The notes beneath the pieces are model-generated. The model made no database searches and had not been told where the DNA came from. It was given only the letters and a program-made list of their open reading frames with translations. Shown one piece after another: positions 44,060-53,825 of a stretch of DNA of 64,000 nt. Numbering within the stretch: the first letter of the stretch is position 1; each line of letters begins with the position of its first letter. This stretch comes from Rhodospirillaceae bacterium (GTDB lineage Bacteria > Pseudomonadota > Alphaproteobacteria > GCA-2731375), in the NCBI GenBank assembly GCA_002731375.1, contig PCBT01000002.1, positions 68,913 to 132,912 of the forward strand, written 5' to 3'. A program made the position numbers and the translations under genes.

Positions 44060-45457
44060 ATGAACGATATTCCAGACCAGCGCGCGGTGTTTCAGGGCCA
44101 GCCCGGTGGACCGCAGGATCTTTTCTTTGCCCAATCCGATACGGTGCCGCGCCCAACTTTCATTCGCGGCGAGGGGGTTTGGCTGTATGACGATGCCGGG
44201 CGCGGTTTCATGGATATGTCGTCGGGGCCGGTGACGGCGAATATTGGTCATGGCGATAAGGATATTGCCGCCGCGATGGCGGAGCAGGCGGGGCGCTTGG
44301 CCTTTGTCAGCGCGCGTCAGGGCCGCCATCAGGCCAATATGGATCTTTCCAAACGGGTCGCGGAGCTGGCCGGTCCTGGATTTGAGCGGGTGTTGTTCGC
44401 TTCCGGTGGCTCGGAAGCGGTGGAATTCGCTATCAAGCTGCTGCGCCAGAGGGCGTTGGCCAACGAACAGCCGGAGAGGTACCACGTCATCACCTGCATG
44501 CCGTCCTATCACGGCAGCACCATCGGCGCCTTGGGTTTGTCAGGCGACCCGGCGAACCAGCTATTTTTGAACGGTTTCGGCCATGACCACCCGAAGGTTC
44601 CGGCCCCGCTCAGCTATCGTTTGCCGGACAATCATACGGTGGAGACTCACGCACTGGCCTGCGCGCAGGCGCTGGACGAGAAAATTCAGAGCCTTGGCCC
44701 CGAAACAGTGCTGGCGTTTCTGGTCGAGCCGGTGGGCGGCTTGGCCTCGGGCGCAGTGGAGCCGCCCGAGAGTTATCTGCGGTCGGTGCGCGAAATCTGC
44801 GACCGCCATGGCGTCGCCCTGGTGTTTGACGAAGTCCTTTGCGGCGCCGGGCGTACAGGGCGATTTCTGGCCAGCCATCATTATGATGGCATTAGACCCG
44901 ACCTGACAGTGTTGGCCAAGGGCCTATCCGCCGGCTATGCGCCGTTGGGCGCCGTCCTGGCACCGGCGGATATGGTTGACAGGCTCTCTGAACGGCTTGG
45001 TTTTGGCTACACCCATACCTACAGCGCCCATCCGGTCTCCGCCGCTGCCGCCCTGGCGGTGCTGGATCGGTTCGAGCGTGAGGATCTGGCTGGGCGCGCG
45101 GAACGGGTTGGGGCCTATTTGCGGCAAAAGCTCGAAACCCTGGCGCAGCGTTCCGCCATAATCGGCGATGTACGCGGCAAGGGGTTGTTATTCGGTATCG
45201 AGCTGGTGGCGGATAAAACGACAAAGGCCACCATTTCCTGCACGCCTGGCCCGACGGACACGATCCGGCGGCGGGGTTTGGAGCAGGGGCTGTTGATCTA
45301 TGCCCGGCGCACCGCCGGCAGCCGCTATGGTGACTGGATCATGGCGACGCCGCCGTTGATCATTACCGAGGCGGAATGCGACGAATTGGTCGAGAAATTG
45401 GCAACGACCCTTGCGGCGGCGGAAGCTGACTTCCGTGCCGCCGGGGCCATCGCCTGA
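44060..45457 (+). CDS. Class III PLP-dependent aminotransferase
   Basis: This 465-residue fold-type I aminotransferase has ARGFMDMSSGPVTANIGHGD-like entry (GRGFMDMSSGPV) near residue 52 and the PLP-phosphate site FASGGSEAVEFAIKL near 114-128. The ring-stacking region is PSYHGSTIGALGLSG near 150. The PLP aspartate is in LVFDEVLCGAGRTG near 255, and the Schiff-base lysine in VLAKGLSAGYAPLGAV near 290. The class covers omega-amino acid, taurine, GABA and diamine aminotransferases. The ATG at 44060 has AGAGGTAGC upstream; the long upstream frame lies in the opposite gene. It converges on the TetR/DUF2852 relic. Confidence 0.93.
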   Translation: MNDIPDQRAVFQGQPGGPQDLFFAQSDTVPRPTFIRGEGVWLYDDAGRGFMDMSSGPVTANIGHGDKDIAAAMAEQAGRLAFVSARQGRHQANMDLSKRVAELAGPGFERVLFASGGSEAVEFAIKLLRQRALANEQPERYHVITCMPSYHGSTIGALGLSGDPANQLFLNGFGHDHPKVPAPLSYRLPDNHTVETHALACAQALDEKIQSLGPETVLAFLVEPVGGLASGAVEPPESYLRSVREICDRHGVALVFDEVLCGAGRTGRFLASHHYDGIRPDLTVLAKGLSAGYAPLGAVLAPADMVDRLSERLGFGYTHTYSAHPVSAAAALAVLDRFEREDLAGRAERVGAYLRQKLETLAQRSAIIGDVRGKGLLFGIELVADKTTKATISCTPGPTDTIRRRGLEQGLLIYARRTAGSRYGDWIMATPPLIITEAECDELVEKLATTLAAAEADFRAAGAIA

Positions 45458-45466
45458 GGCAATAAC

Positions 45467-45831
45467 TTAGGTGCCGGGTTGGTCTTGACCGTTCCCAAAT
45501 GGTTCCTGGGGTGGTTCGGAAGGCCGGCTATGACGTTCGTCCATGAACTGGTCGAATTCGGCCTTGTCTTTGGCGTGGCGCAGCTGTTCCAGGAAATTCC
45601 CGAATTCGTTCCGTTCGTCTTCCAGGCGCTTCAAGGTTTTCTCGTGGTAGGCGTCAAATGCCGATACGGCGCCGCCGGTGAGACACCAACCGCGCGGGTC
45701 ACTTCGGCGGAGGTTAAGCCGGCAGGATCGAATTTTTCGATTAGTTCGAACGCGGCCCGCACCAGCGCTTCACTTAGGTTCCCATGGTGATAGCCGCGCC
45801 GGACACTTCTCTGACGTTTCGATTTGATCAT
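45467..45831 (-). pseudogene. Junction relic: TetR regulator N-terminus joined out of frame to a DUF2852-like C-terminus
   Basis: From 45831 the frame reads RRGYHHGNLSEALVRAAFEL, then GLTSAEVTRAVGVSPAAPYRH, a TetR-family helix-turn-helix. It breaks at about 45655 and ends eleven residues later. At that same point another frame starts with AFDAYHEKTLKRLEDERNEF and continues to RHAKDKAEFDQFMDERHS, stopping at 45467. This second part resembles the C-terminus of the alphaproteobacterial DUF2852 family as I remember it. The junction sits where TetR proteins read YRHF and DUF2852 reads AFDxY, so a deletion joined two neighbours. The ligand-binding half of the regulator is gone. Confidence 0.6.
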
Positions 45832-45917
45832 GTAAAAGGGTTTTGCATCATGCTGCGGTCAAGTGCACGTGCCGAAGAAGCGGTGGATCATGAAGGTAAA
45901 AGATAGGCAACGCCAAC
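45832..45917. other. Short intergenic stretch between the relic and lolA
   Basis: These 86 bases lie upstream of the TetR relic and downstream of lolA. I see no hairpin terminator for lolA and no gene. Confidence 0.5.
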
Positions 45918-46562
45918 CTACTCCTTGGGCCATCCAGGATCGGTTAGAACGAACAGTTTCGGATCCAGCTTTTGGTTGACACGGATATCGGTCAAGGACA
46001 GCGCTGTGATACCGCCCTGGGCATCCTTAATTTTCCATTGCCGCAATAACAAAGGCGGTTCGGTAAAGGTGACGCCCATCCAGCCCTCGTCAGGCAATTC
46101 CCGGTCAATGATCTTCAGGCGTAGGACGCCAAGGCCTTCTTCCACTTCCACCACCTCGACCCGTTCACGCAGGTTTACCGGGTCGTCAACCAGTACGCTC
46201 AGGGGGTTTTCATATAGCGGAAAGCGGTTGATCTGCTCTAACTCCCGGTCGTGGAGCACCAGCCAGACACCATCGGCGACCAGGAGTAGGGGCGAGGGGG
46301 CATCATACTCGAAACGCAGGCGCCCAGGCCGCCGCATGTAAAGTTGGCCCTGCACCACATTACCCGCGCTATCGACCTGCAGGAACCGTGCCGAGAAGCT
46401 CTTGACCCCATTCAGGTACGCTTCCACCCGGGCGACGACCGCGGCATGGGTCGTACTGGTTTCGGTGCCTTCGGCGGCCAGAGGCGAGCGCAGCACCATG
46501 GGCATTGTTGCCATGGTTAGGGTGCTGGTCAAAAGCTGGCGCCGGTCTAAGGTTTTATTCAT
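45918..46562 (-). CDS. lolA: Outer-membrane lipoprotein carrier protein LolA
   Basis: This 214-residue periplasmic chaperone takes lipoproteins from LolCDE to the outer membrane. The N-terminus MNKTLDRRQLLTSTLTMA has adjacent arginines before a hydrophobic core and ends near residue 30 (SPLAAEG). It could be a Sec or Tat-type signal. The mature part has VARVEAYLNGVKSFSARFLQVD and GQLYMRRPGRLRFEYD near residues 45-90, and the VADGVWLVLHDRELEQINRFPL strand pair, all typical of LolA. The start at 46562 fits the signal peptide; an ATG at 46595 would overlap ftsK. It follows ftsK on the same strand, a common alphaproteobacterial pair. Confidence 0.9.
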   Translation of the reverse strand: MNKTLDRRQLLTSTLTMATMPMVLRSPLAAEGTETSTTHAAVVARVEAYLNGVKSFSARFLQVDSAGNVVQGQLYMRRPGRLRFEYDAPSPLLLVADGVWLVLHDRELEQINRFPLYENPLSVLVDDPVNLRERVEVVEVEEGLGVLRLKIIDRELPDEGWMGVTFTEPPLLLRQWKIKDAQGGITALSLTDIRVNQKLDPKLFVLTDPGWPKE

Positions 46563-46581
46563 CCCGGGCGTCTTGGCCAAG

Positions 46582-49002
46582 TCAGTTATCCTCATCGGGG
46601 TTTCGCACCAGGATCTCGCGCTTGCCCACATGGTTGGCGCGGCCGATCACGCCTTCCTGTTCCATCCGGTCGATCAGGTCGGCGGCGCGGTTATAGCCGA
46701 TTTTCAACTGCCGCTGCAAAAACGAAGTTGAGGCCTTCTGGTTCCGCGCGACCACATCCACCGCCGCATCGAACAGGGCATTGCCGCTGATGCCGCCAGA
46801 TCCGCTGTTGGCGCCATCGTCGGGCTGGGCGAAGCCTGTTTCGCCGCTGCCTTCCGCATCCTCGGTTACCGCGTTGAGATATTCCGGACGGCCCTGGCTT
46901 TTCAAATGCTTGACCACGGCCTCTACTTCGTCGTCACCGACAAACGGGCCATGCACCCGGCTGATGCGACCACCGCCGGCCATGTACAGCATATCACCCA
47001 TGCCCAACAATTGTTCTGCGCCCTGCTCGCCCAGAATAGTCCGGCTATCAACCTTGGCTGTGACCTGAAAGCTGACCCGGGTCGGGAAATTCGCCTTGAT
47101 GGTGCCGGTAATGACATCTACCGAGGGCCGCTGCGTCGCCATCATGACATGAATGCCCGCGGCCCGAGCCATTTGGGCTAGGCGTTGTACGGCGGCATCA
47201 ATTTCCTTGCCCGCGACCATCATCAGGTCAGCCATTTCGTCGACGATAACGACGATAAAGGGCATCGGTTTGGTATCAAGCAATTGATCCTCGAATACCG
47301 GCTGGCCTGTGTCGGCGTCAAAGCCAGTCTGTACCGTGCGCTTTAGTTCCTCGCCGCGCTTCGCCGCCTCGGCTATACGCTGGTTATAGCCATCGATATT
47401 ACGCACGCCGAGGCTAGCCATGGCGCGGTAACGGTTCTCCATCTCGCGGACGGCCCATTTCAGGGCCATGATCGCCTTGCCTGGATCGGTGACCACGGGG
47501 GTGAGCAGATGGGGGATGTCGTCATAGACGCTTAATTCCAGCATCTTCGGATCGATCATGATCATGCGGCAGCGTTCGGGCGGCAGGCAGTACAGCAGCG
47601 ATAGGATCATGGTGTTGATGGCCACGGACTTGCCTGAACCCGTGGTGCCTGCGATCAGCAGATGCGGCATCTTCGCCAGATCAACCAGTACCGGCGCGCC
47701 GGAGATGTCCTTGCCCAGGGCAAGCGGCAGCATCAGTTTGGATTTCTCATAGTCGGCGGTCGAAAGCAACTCGCGCAAATAGACGGTTTCGCGGTCCTGG
47801 TTCGGCAGCTCTATGCCGATGGCATTGCGCCCCGGCACCACCGCGATGCGGACGCTACGGGCGGACATGGAACGGGCGATATCGTCAGAAAGGCCCACCA
47901 CGCGGGAAGTCTTGGTCCCTGGTGCCGGCTCCAGTTCGTATAAGGTGACCACTGGGCCGGGACGGACCTGTACGATACAGCCGTGCACGCCATAGTCATC
48001 CAGGACGGTTTCCAGCATGCGGGCGTTCTGTTCCAGGGCGCTTTCGTTGATAGCCTGGCCATTTCGGCCCTGCTGTTGACGTACCGGCGTAGCGAGTAGA
48101 AGCAGGGCGGGAAGTTGATAGTCTTCACGCTCGGACAGGGCCAGGGCGGGTTGTTGTTCCTTTTGCGCCCGGCGGCTTTTGCGGACCTTGCGCTTGGGTT
48201 TGCTGACCCGGCCAGCGGATTGTTCGGGTGCAGTTCTGTCACCGACCTGGATAGATGGGGCGGTTGTTTCCGCCATTTCATCAGCAGCCAGCATGGGCGG
48301 TTCACGGCGAAAAATCGGATGCGTGGCAGCCTGGCGGCCCAGGCGCTCGGCGGTGGCCGCGGCGAAATGGGCCGCGCCCATGGTGCGCATTAGGCCGGCG
48401 GCACCTGCTTTCGCCAGGGCCAGCCATTCGGTGAGTTGAATGCCCAACAGATATAACAGCATTAGTACGGCGGCGAGGTGCAGCGCTGCGATGACCGCGG
48501 GTGACTGTGGTGTCAGGCCCAACAGGGCCAGTGGCGGCGCCCCTATCCGCAACAGCCAATCGCCGCCATAGCCGCCCAGGCCAGCGGCCTGTGGCCATTG
48601 TTCCGGCACCGTCACCGAGGCCGCGCAGGCGGCCACTAGGAACAGGCAGGGGGGGCTGAGGAATAGGCGCAGGCCGTACCAGGGCAAGCCCCGGTGCGAG
48701 GCGATCCGCCAGGCCCAACGAGCCATAAGGCCGACCACGGCGATGCTGGCCAGGCCCAGGCTTTGCAACAACAGATCTGCCGCATAGGCGCCCGGCGTGC
48801 CCAGCCAATTGGCCGGCGGCTGGCCGGTTGCAACGTTCAAGGCGCCATCGTCGGGATGATAGCTGGCAAGCGCCAACGCCAAGGCCGTTGCCAGGGCGAG
48901 CAGCGCCTTACCGGCGGCTTCCACCGCGCGCCGTTGCATGAATGCTACCGCACCCGGCGGTAGCAAGGCGATCTTGCGCGGCGTTCCGCTATGCTGTGAC
49001 AT
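46582..49002 (-). CDS. ftsK: DNA translocase FtsK/SpoIIIE
   Basis: This 806-residue divisome translocase has about four membrane helices in residues 30-200, a short low-complexity linker ([19 protein letters not shown] near 270-290), and the RecA-like motor. Walker A is [18 protein letters not shown] near 455-472 and Walker B is [15 protein letters not shown] near 575. The C-terminal gamma winged-helix domain ([24 protein letters not shown] near 745-770) reads polar KOPS sequences. It is responsible for chromosome dimer resolution and septal DNA clearance. The linker is shorter than in E. coli, as is normal in alphaproteobacteria. Confidence 0.95.
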   Translation of the reverse strand: MSQHSGTPRKIALLPPGAVAFMQRRAVEAAGKALLALATALALALASYHPDDGALNVATGQPPANWLGTPGAYAADLLLQSLGLASIAVVGLMARWAWRIASHRGLPWYGLRLFLSPPCLFLVAACAASVTVPEQWPQAAGLGGYGGDWLLRIGAPPLALLGLTPQSPAVIAALHLAAVLMLLYLLGIQLTEWLALAKAGAAGLMRTMGAAHFAAATAERLGRQAATHPIFRREPPMLAADEMAETTAPSIQVGDRTAPEQSAGRVSKPKRKVRKSRRAQKEQQPALALSEREDYQLPALLLLATPVRQQQGRNGQAINESALEQNARMLETVLDDYGVHGCIVQVRPGPVVTLYELEPAPGTKTSRVVGLSDDIARSMSARSVRIAVVPGRNAIGIELPNQDRETVYLRELLSTADYEKSKLMLPLALGKDISGAPVLVDLAKMPHLLIAGTTGSGKSVAINTMILSLLYCLPPERCRMIMIDPKMLELSVYDDIPHLLTPVVTDPGKAIMALKWAVREMENRYRAMASLGVRNIDGYNQRIAEAAKRGEELKRTVQTGFDADTGQPVFEDQLLDTKPMPFIVVIVDEMADLMMVAGKEIDAAVQRLAQMARAAGIHVMMATQRPSVDVITGTIKANFPTRVSFQVTAKVDSRTILGEQGAEQLLGMGDMLYMAGGGRISRVHGPFVGDDEVEAVVKHLKSQGRPEYLNAVTEDAEGSGETGFAQPDDGANSGSGGISGNALFDAAVDVVARNQKASTSFLQRQLKIGYNRAADLIDRMEQEGVIGRANHVGKREILVRNPDEDN

Positions 49003-49050
49003 CTCGATCTTCCCTCAAAAGTCTCGTCATACTCTGTCTCGTGCCGTCTT

Positions 49051-50307
49051 TTACAGTGTCTCGGCCATACGGCCTAGGACGTCCGCCATCACCACCTTGT
49101 CATGGACCATCGCAACCCGAATATAGCGGTTGCCAGGGTTTTCTCCGCTGCCGCTATCAGCCGATAAATAGGCGCCGGGCAGGACGCGGAGCCCGGCGCG
49201 CCGCCACAATTCCACCGTCGCCGCCTCGCCATCGCCCACATCCAGCCATAGGAAAAAGCCGCCCTCGGGGCGGTAAAAGCCAAAGCGGTTGGATAGTATT
49301 CGTTCGGCAAGATCGAATTTCTCCACATATAGTGCCCGGTTGGCGGACACGTGTCCTTCATCGCGCCACAACGCCGCAGCCGCGGCGTAAACGGGCAGGG
49401 GAGATGGGTTGCCGCCATATTCGCTCAGCTGCCGGAACAGCGTCAGCATATCCGGATCGCCGGCCACGAAGCCGGATCGCAAGCCGGCCACGTTGGAACG
49501 TTTGGACAGGGAATGAAAAACCAATACGCCTGACATTATCCCATCTTGCGCACAGACCTGCAGGGTGCCAGCAGGAGGGGTGGCGCCGTTATAGATCTCG
49601 GCATAGCATTCATCCACCACCAGGGTGAAATCGTATTGCCGCGACAGCGCGACCAGATTTTCCAGATATTCCAGACTAGCCACCGCACCTTGCGGATTGC
49701 CCGGCGTGCAGAAATAAACCAAGGCGGTGCGGGCCAGGACATCCTCGTCCAAGGCAGCGAAGTCAGGCAGAAAGCCATTTTCCACCAGGGCCGAGACGAA
49801 GACCGGTTCGGCCCCCGCCGCGATCGCCGCGCCGGCATAGCATTGATAGAACGGGTTTGGCATCAGCACGGCGGGCTGCCGTCCGGCCTTGGTTGGCGGC
49901 ACGGCCATGAATGCGGTGCGAAACAACGCCTCCCGCGTACCCGCGCAAGGTGCGACATGACGCTCCGCCTCGACCATGCCCTGGGGCAGTGCATAGCGGC
50001 GGGTAAGCCAATCAGCGACGGCGCGGCAAAAATCCGGGGTGCCGGCCACCGGGGGATATTTGCCATATAAGTGGCGATTGGCGTGCAAAATCTCGCCCAC
50101 GAAATCGGGATAGGGATGCTGCGGTTCTCCCAGGCTCAGGGCGACCGGGTCCAAATTCTTGGGTGCTGACAGGGGATCAAGCAGGCCGCGCAGGCGTTCA
50201 AACGGGTAATCGGGAAGTTCGTCCAGGCGCGGATTTACAATTCGGTCATGGGGCCGGCGATGGGCGTCGTTGGTCTGGGTTGTCACGATCCGTACGCCTG
50301 CCTTCAA
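49051..50307 (-). CDS. dapC: Class I/II aminotransferase, N-succinyldiaminopimelate aminotransferase-like
   Basis: This fold-type I aminotransferase has up to 418 residues. LDELPDYPFERLRGLLD and ALSLGEPQHPYPDFV near the start, NPFYQCYAGAA near residue 150, and VYFCTPGNPQGAVASLEYL near 195-213 match DapC-like enzymes of lysine/peptidoglycan biosynthesis. VVDECYAEIYNG lies near 233 and the PLP lysine is in FHSLSKRSNVAGLRSGF near 268-284. The start is uncertain: TTG at 50307 or GTG at 50286, neither with a strong ribosome-binding site. The upstream region holds DnaA-box-like sites and a palindrome. Confidence 0.82.
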   Translation of the reverse strand: MKAGVRIVTTQTNDAHRRPHDRIVNPRLDELPDYPFERLRGLLDPLSAPKNLDPVALSLGEPQHPYPDFVGEILHANRHLYGKYPPVAGTPDFCRAVADWLTRRYALPQGMVEAERHVAPCAGTREALFRTAFMAVPPTKAGRQPAVLMPNPFYQCYAGAAIAAGAEPVFVSALVENGFLPDFAALDEDVLARTALVYFCTPGNPQGAVASLEYLENLVALSRQYDFTLVVDECYAEIYNGATPPAGTLQVCAQDGIMSGVLVFHSLSKRSNVAGLRSGFVAGDPDMLTLFRQLSEYGGNPSPLPVYAAAAALWRDEGHVSANRALYVEKFDLAERILSNRFGFYRPEGGFFLWLDVGDGEAATVELWRRAGLRVLPGAYLSADSGSGENPGNRYIRVAMVHDKVVMADVLGRMAETL

Positions 50308-50310
50308 ATG

Positions 50311-50344
50311 TTATCCACAGCTGCCGTGGAAATGCTGTGGATGA
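50311..50344. promoter_or_regulatory. Inverted pair of DnaA-box-like 9-mers
   Basis: TTATCCACA (50311-50319) is a perfect DnaA box. TGTGGATGA (50336-50344) is a one-mismatch box in the opposite orientation, 16 bases away. Both lie directly upstream of the dapC-like gene, followed by an AT-rich stretch. They may mark DnaA control of this promoter; origin function is not supported otherwise. Confidence 0.4.
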
Positions 50345-50366
50345 TTCGCAAGGTGATTTGCGAATC
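50343..50366. promoter_or_regulatory. Perfect 9-base inverted repeat, possible operator
   Basis: GATTCGCAA and TTGCGAATC flank a 6-base spacer. It lies 36-59 bases upstream of the dapC-like start and overlaps the second DnaA-like box by two bases. No T-run follows on either strand, which favours an operator over a terminator. Confidence 0.4.
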
Positions 50367-50498
50367 GAGAACATAATATAAACGAATAATAGATAATGTA
50401 GCTACCTTTCATTGTGTATACAAGGACTTGCGTTGAGAACTTCTCATTTGATCACAACTTATAACAGGCCACGAATCGGCTTTCGCTTTTTGTTCTTA

Positions 50499-50520
50499 TT
50501 GGCCGCGGATGTGCGGCCAA
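50499..50520 (-). terminator. Second hairpin downstream of amtB
   Basis: TTGGCCGC and GCGGCCAA are perfect 8-base arms with a 6-base loop, just beyond the first amtB hairpin. No T-run follows on the minus strand. It may back up termination or protect the mRNA end. Confidence 0.4.
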
Positions 50521-50527
50521 AACGCTA

Positions 50528-50555
50528 GGGCCCGGAGGTTGCAACCTCCGAGCCC
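50528..50555 (-). terminator. Hairpin terminator downstream of amtB
   Basis: The 18-base palindrome centred at 50541/50542 (CGGAGGTT...AACCTCCG) is extended by GGGC/GCCC across one mismatch. On the minus strand it lies 36 bases after the amtB stop and is followed by TAGCGTTTT. A good candidate for the glnK-amtB terminator. Confidence 0.65.
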
Positions 50556-50590
50556 ATGATTTGCGGCCCATATTCTATCGTTGTTCGTGC

Positions 50591-51886
50591 TTAGGCAATG
50601 CTTTCGCCATGCAGGCTGGTGTCCAGGCCCTCGCGTTCCTCGTCTTCCTCGACGCGCAGGCCCATGACCGCACCGACCAGCTTGACCAGGATAAAGGTGA
50701 CGACGGCGCTGTAGGCGACCGTCACGCCGATGCCATATAGCTGCAGACCAACCTGGTCCACGTTGCCTTCCAGCATGCCTGGCGTACCGCTGACCGCTTC
50801 GGCGGCGAAGACACCGGTCAGGACGGCACCAATAATGCCGCCGATGCCATGCACGCCAAAGACGTCCAAGGCATCGTCATAGCCCAATTTTCGTTTCAGC
50901 CACATCACGGCAAAGAAGCAGCCGAGGCCGGCGAGCAGGCCCAGGATCAAGGCGCCGCCAGGCAGGACAAAGCCCGCCGCCGGGGTAATGGCGACCAGGC
51001 CCGCGACGGCGCCCGAGGCGATGCCCAGGACCGAGGGTTTGCCACGGGTCAGCCATTCTGCAAACATCCAGGACAGGGCGGCGGCCGCGGCCGCGATTTG
51101 CGTGACCGCCATGGCCATGCCCGCTCTGTTGTCGGCGGCCAATTCCGAACCGGCGTTGAAGCCGAACCAGCCGACCCATAGCAATGAGGCGCCGATAATG
51201 GTGAGTACCAGGTTATGAGGTGCCAGATTCTCGCGTCCGTAGCCAACCCGCTTACCCAGCACCAGACACAGTACAAGAGCCGCGACACCGCTGTTGATGT
51301 GAACCACGGTGCCGCCAGCGAAATCCAACACGCCCGCGCCGCCCAGGAAACCGCCGCCGCCCCAGACCCAATGGCAGACCGGGGCATAGACCACGATCAG
51401 CCAGAGGCCGAGGAAAACCATCAACGAGGAAAATTTGATCCGCTCGGCCACCGCGCCCGTGATCAGGGCCGGCGTGATAATGGCGAAAGTCATCTGAAAC
51501 ATCATGAAGACGGATTCGGGGATTGTGCCGCTCATGGAATCGACGCCGATCCCCATCAGGAACAACTGGTCCAGGTCGCCGACAAACGGCCCCTCGCCGG
51601 AAAATGCCAGGCTATAGCCGACCGCCATCCAGATAACGGTGGCCATGCAGCAAACCGCAAAACTTTGCATCAAGGTCGCCAGCACATTCTTCTTGCGCAC
51701 CATGCCGCCGTAAAACAGGGCGACGCCGGGCACGGTCATCAACAGCACCAACAGCGACGAGGTCAACATCCAGGCGGTATCACCCGAATTCAGTTCGTCT
51801 GCGGCCAGGGCCGGTTCGGAAAATCCGAGAAGAAGAGTGGCGGCAATGAAGCCAGTGGCACTGGCACGCCCGAGTGGATTAGACAT
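50591..51886 (-). CDS. amtB: Ammonium transporter
   Basis: This 431-residue trimeric membrane channel has a signal-like first helix (ATGFIAATLLLGFSEPALA, residues 9-27) before the 11 core helices, as in E. coli AmtB. The pore twin-histidine residues are in VVHINSGVAALV near 203 and DVFGVHGIGGIIGAVL near 350, and DxxTAW-type NSGDTAWMLTSSL opens the core. The cytoplasmic tail is acidic (VEEDEEREG). The ATG at 51886 has AGGAGAA upstream; upstream codons back to 52000 overlap glnK and are rejected. It follows glnK by 34 bases, the classic nitrogen-controlled pair. Confidence 0.95.
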   Translation of the reverse strand: MSNPLGRASATGFIAATLLLGFSEPALAADELNSGDTAWMLTSSLLVLLMTVPGVALFYGGMVRKKNVLATLMQSFAVCCMATVIWMAVGYSLAFSGEGPFVGDLDQLFLMGIGVDSMSGTIPESVFMMFQMTFAIITPALITGAVAERIKFSSLMVFLGLWLIVVYAPVCHWVWGGGGFLGGAGVLDFAGGTVVHINSGVAALVLCLVLGKRVGYGRENLAPHNLVLTIIGASLLWVGWFGFNAGSELAADNRAGMAMAVTQIAAAAAALSWMFAEWLTRGKPSVLGIASGAVAGLVAITPAAGFVLPGGALILGLLAGLGCFFAVMWLKRKLGYDDALDVFGVHGIGGIIGAVLTGVFAAEAVSGTPGMLEGNVDQVGLQLYGIGVTVAYSAVVTFILVKLVGAVMGLRVEEDEEREGLDTSLHGESIA

Positions 51887-51920
51887 GAAAATTCTCCTGA
51901 TTGGATCAATATTAACAATA

Positions 51921-52588
<668 letters not shown>

Positions 52589-53740
52589 TTGGGTGGCAAA
52601 CTATGGGTCGCAATTAATGGGGAGCGGCGAGCTAACGGCGGCGACGGTTTGGATTGGTTGCGGTTGATCCGCAGCGGGAATGTCGCCCCCATAATTTTTT
52701 GCCAATTGCTGGCGCCTTGGTTCCGCAGGGGCGGTGCTGCAGGCCTTGCCGGAATTGGCGCGACGTGGCGGCGGGCGCTGCATCAAGCTGTGACTGGTCG
52801 CGGCGGTGGAAGCCGAGTTGGCTGCCGCCGAGGCTATCGGCGCCAGGCCCTTGGCCAGTTGCGAGGCTGCTTATCCGCCTCGCCTTGGTGCGTTGGACGA
52901 CCTGCTGCCCTTGATTTATGTGCTGGGCGATGTGGCACGGCTGGCAGAGCCTGCGGTGGCCATCGTTGGCGCGCGCAACGCCTTGGCCTCGGCCATTCGC
53001 TATACCCAGCGCCTGGCGCGTGATTTGGGCGCTGGGGGCCTGCTGGTCGCCTCCGGTCTGGCCCGGGGGAACGATACCGCGGCCCTTGGTGGAGCTCTGA
53101 AGTTCAGTGCCGTTAGTGGAACTGCGGCAGTATTGGCGGTGGCGTCGATGTAGTCTATCCGGCCGAAAACAAAGCTTTATACGGAGATATAATTGCCCAG
53201 GGCGTGATCATATCGGAGTTACCGCCGGGTACCCGGCCGCAGACCCGGCATTTTCCCTGCCGCAACCGTCTGGTCTCCGGCCTTGCCCTGGGCGTGGTGG
53301 TGATCGAAGCGGCGGAACGTTCGGGCTCCTTGATCACGGCACGCTTTGCCCTAGAGCAGGGGCGGGAGGTTTTCGCGGTGCCTGGTTCGCCCATGGATTC
53401 GCACTGCCGTGGCTGGAACCGGTTGATCCGCCAGTGTGCCACATTGATCCAGAATGCCGACGAGGTGTTGGAGGTCGTCGGTCCCATGCTGCCGCAACCG
53501 GCACTTTGGGAAGGCTCGGCCGAAGGGAGGCAGGGCTATGCGGCGCCGAGCGCGGATCCAGTCGATTCTGGCGCCGAGCAACAACGTTTAACGGCTCTTT
53601 TGGGGGTCACGCCGGTTGGTGTGGATGATCTAATCCGCCTGTCCGAGTTGACACCGGCCCTTGTCATCACCATTTTGCTTGAACTTGAGCTAGCAGGTCG
53701 TATAGACCGTCATGCCGGTAATCGAGTACCGATATCTTAA
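52589..53740 (+). pseudogene. dprA: dprA (DNA processing protein A), broken in at least three places
   Basis: DprA sequence is recognisable across three frames. DWLRLIRSGNVAPIIFCQLLA (to about 52715) is the N-terminal SAM-like domain. A second frame gives LQALPELARRGGG, an in-frame TGA at 52791, then LLPLIYVLGDV, AIVGARNA and VASGLARG. After another shift near 53140 the frame gives VIISELPPGTRPQTRHFPCRN, GSLITARFALEQGREVFAVPGS and the C-terminal winged helix to 53740. Conserved GIDTAAH reads GNDTAAL. An intact gene would load RecA on incoming ssDNA; this copy cannot. Its place before topA is the usual alphaproteobacterial one, so this is probably the native gene gone bad or badly sequenced. 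Confidence 0.85.
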
Positions 53741-53825
53741 CCATCTGCGGTCCGTATTAGTGGGATATCGATATTTTTTTGTCGTGTAGCCATCCCGAGT
53801 GTCAGCAAAGGCGAGTCTTTCCATC

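Noticed and set aside
45458-45917. Transposon-caused disruption of the TetR/DUF2852 locus
   Set aside because: I found no transposase remnant, terminal inverted repeats or target-site duplication; a plain deletion explains the junction.
50311-50480. Chromosomal origin of replication
   Set aside because: Only two DnaA-like boxes are seen, and neither dnaA, parAB, hemE nor other usual origin neighbours are present. Regulatory use is more likely.
52791-52793. In-frame TGA in dprA as a second selenocysteine codon
   Set aside because: The surrounding gene also has two frameshifts, and the position is not a redox or Cys site in DprA. Decay or error is the simpler reading.
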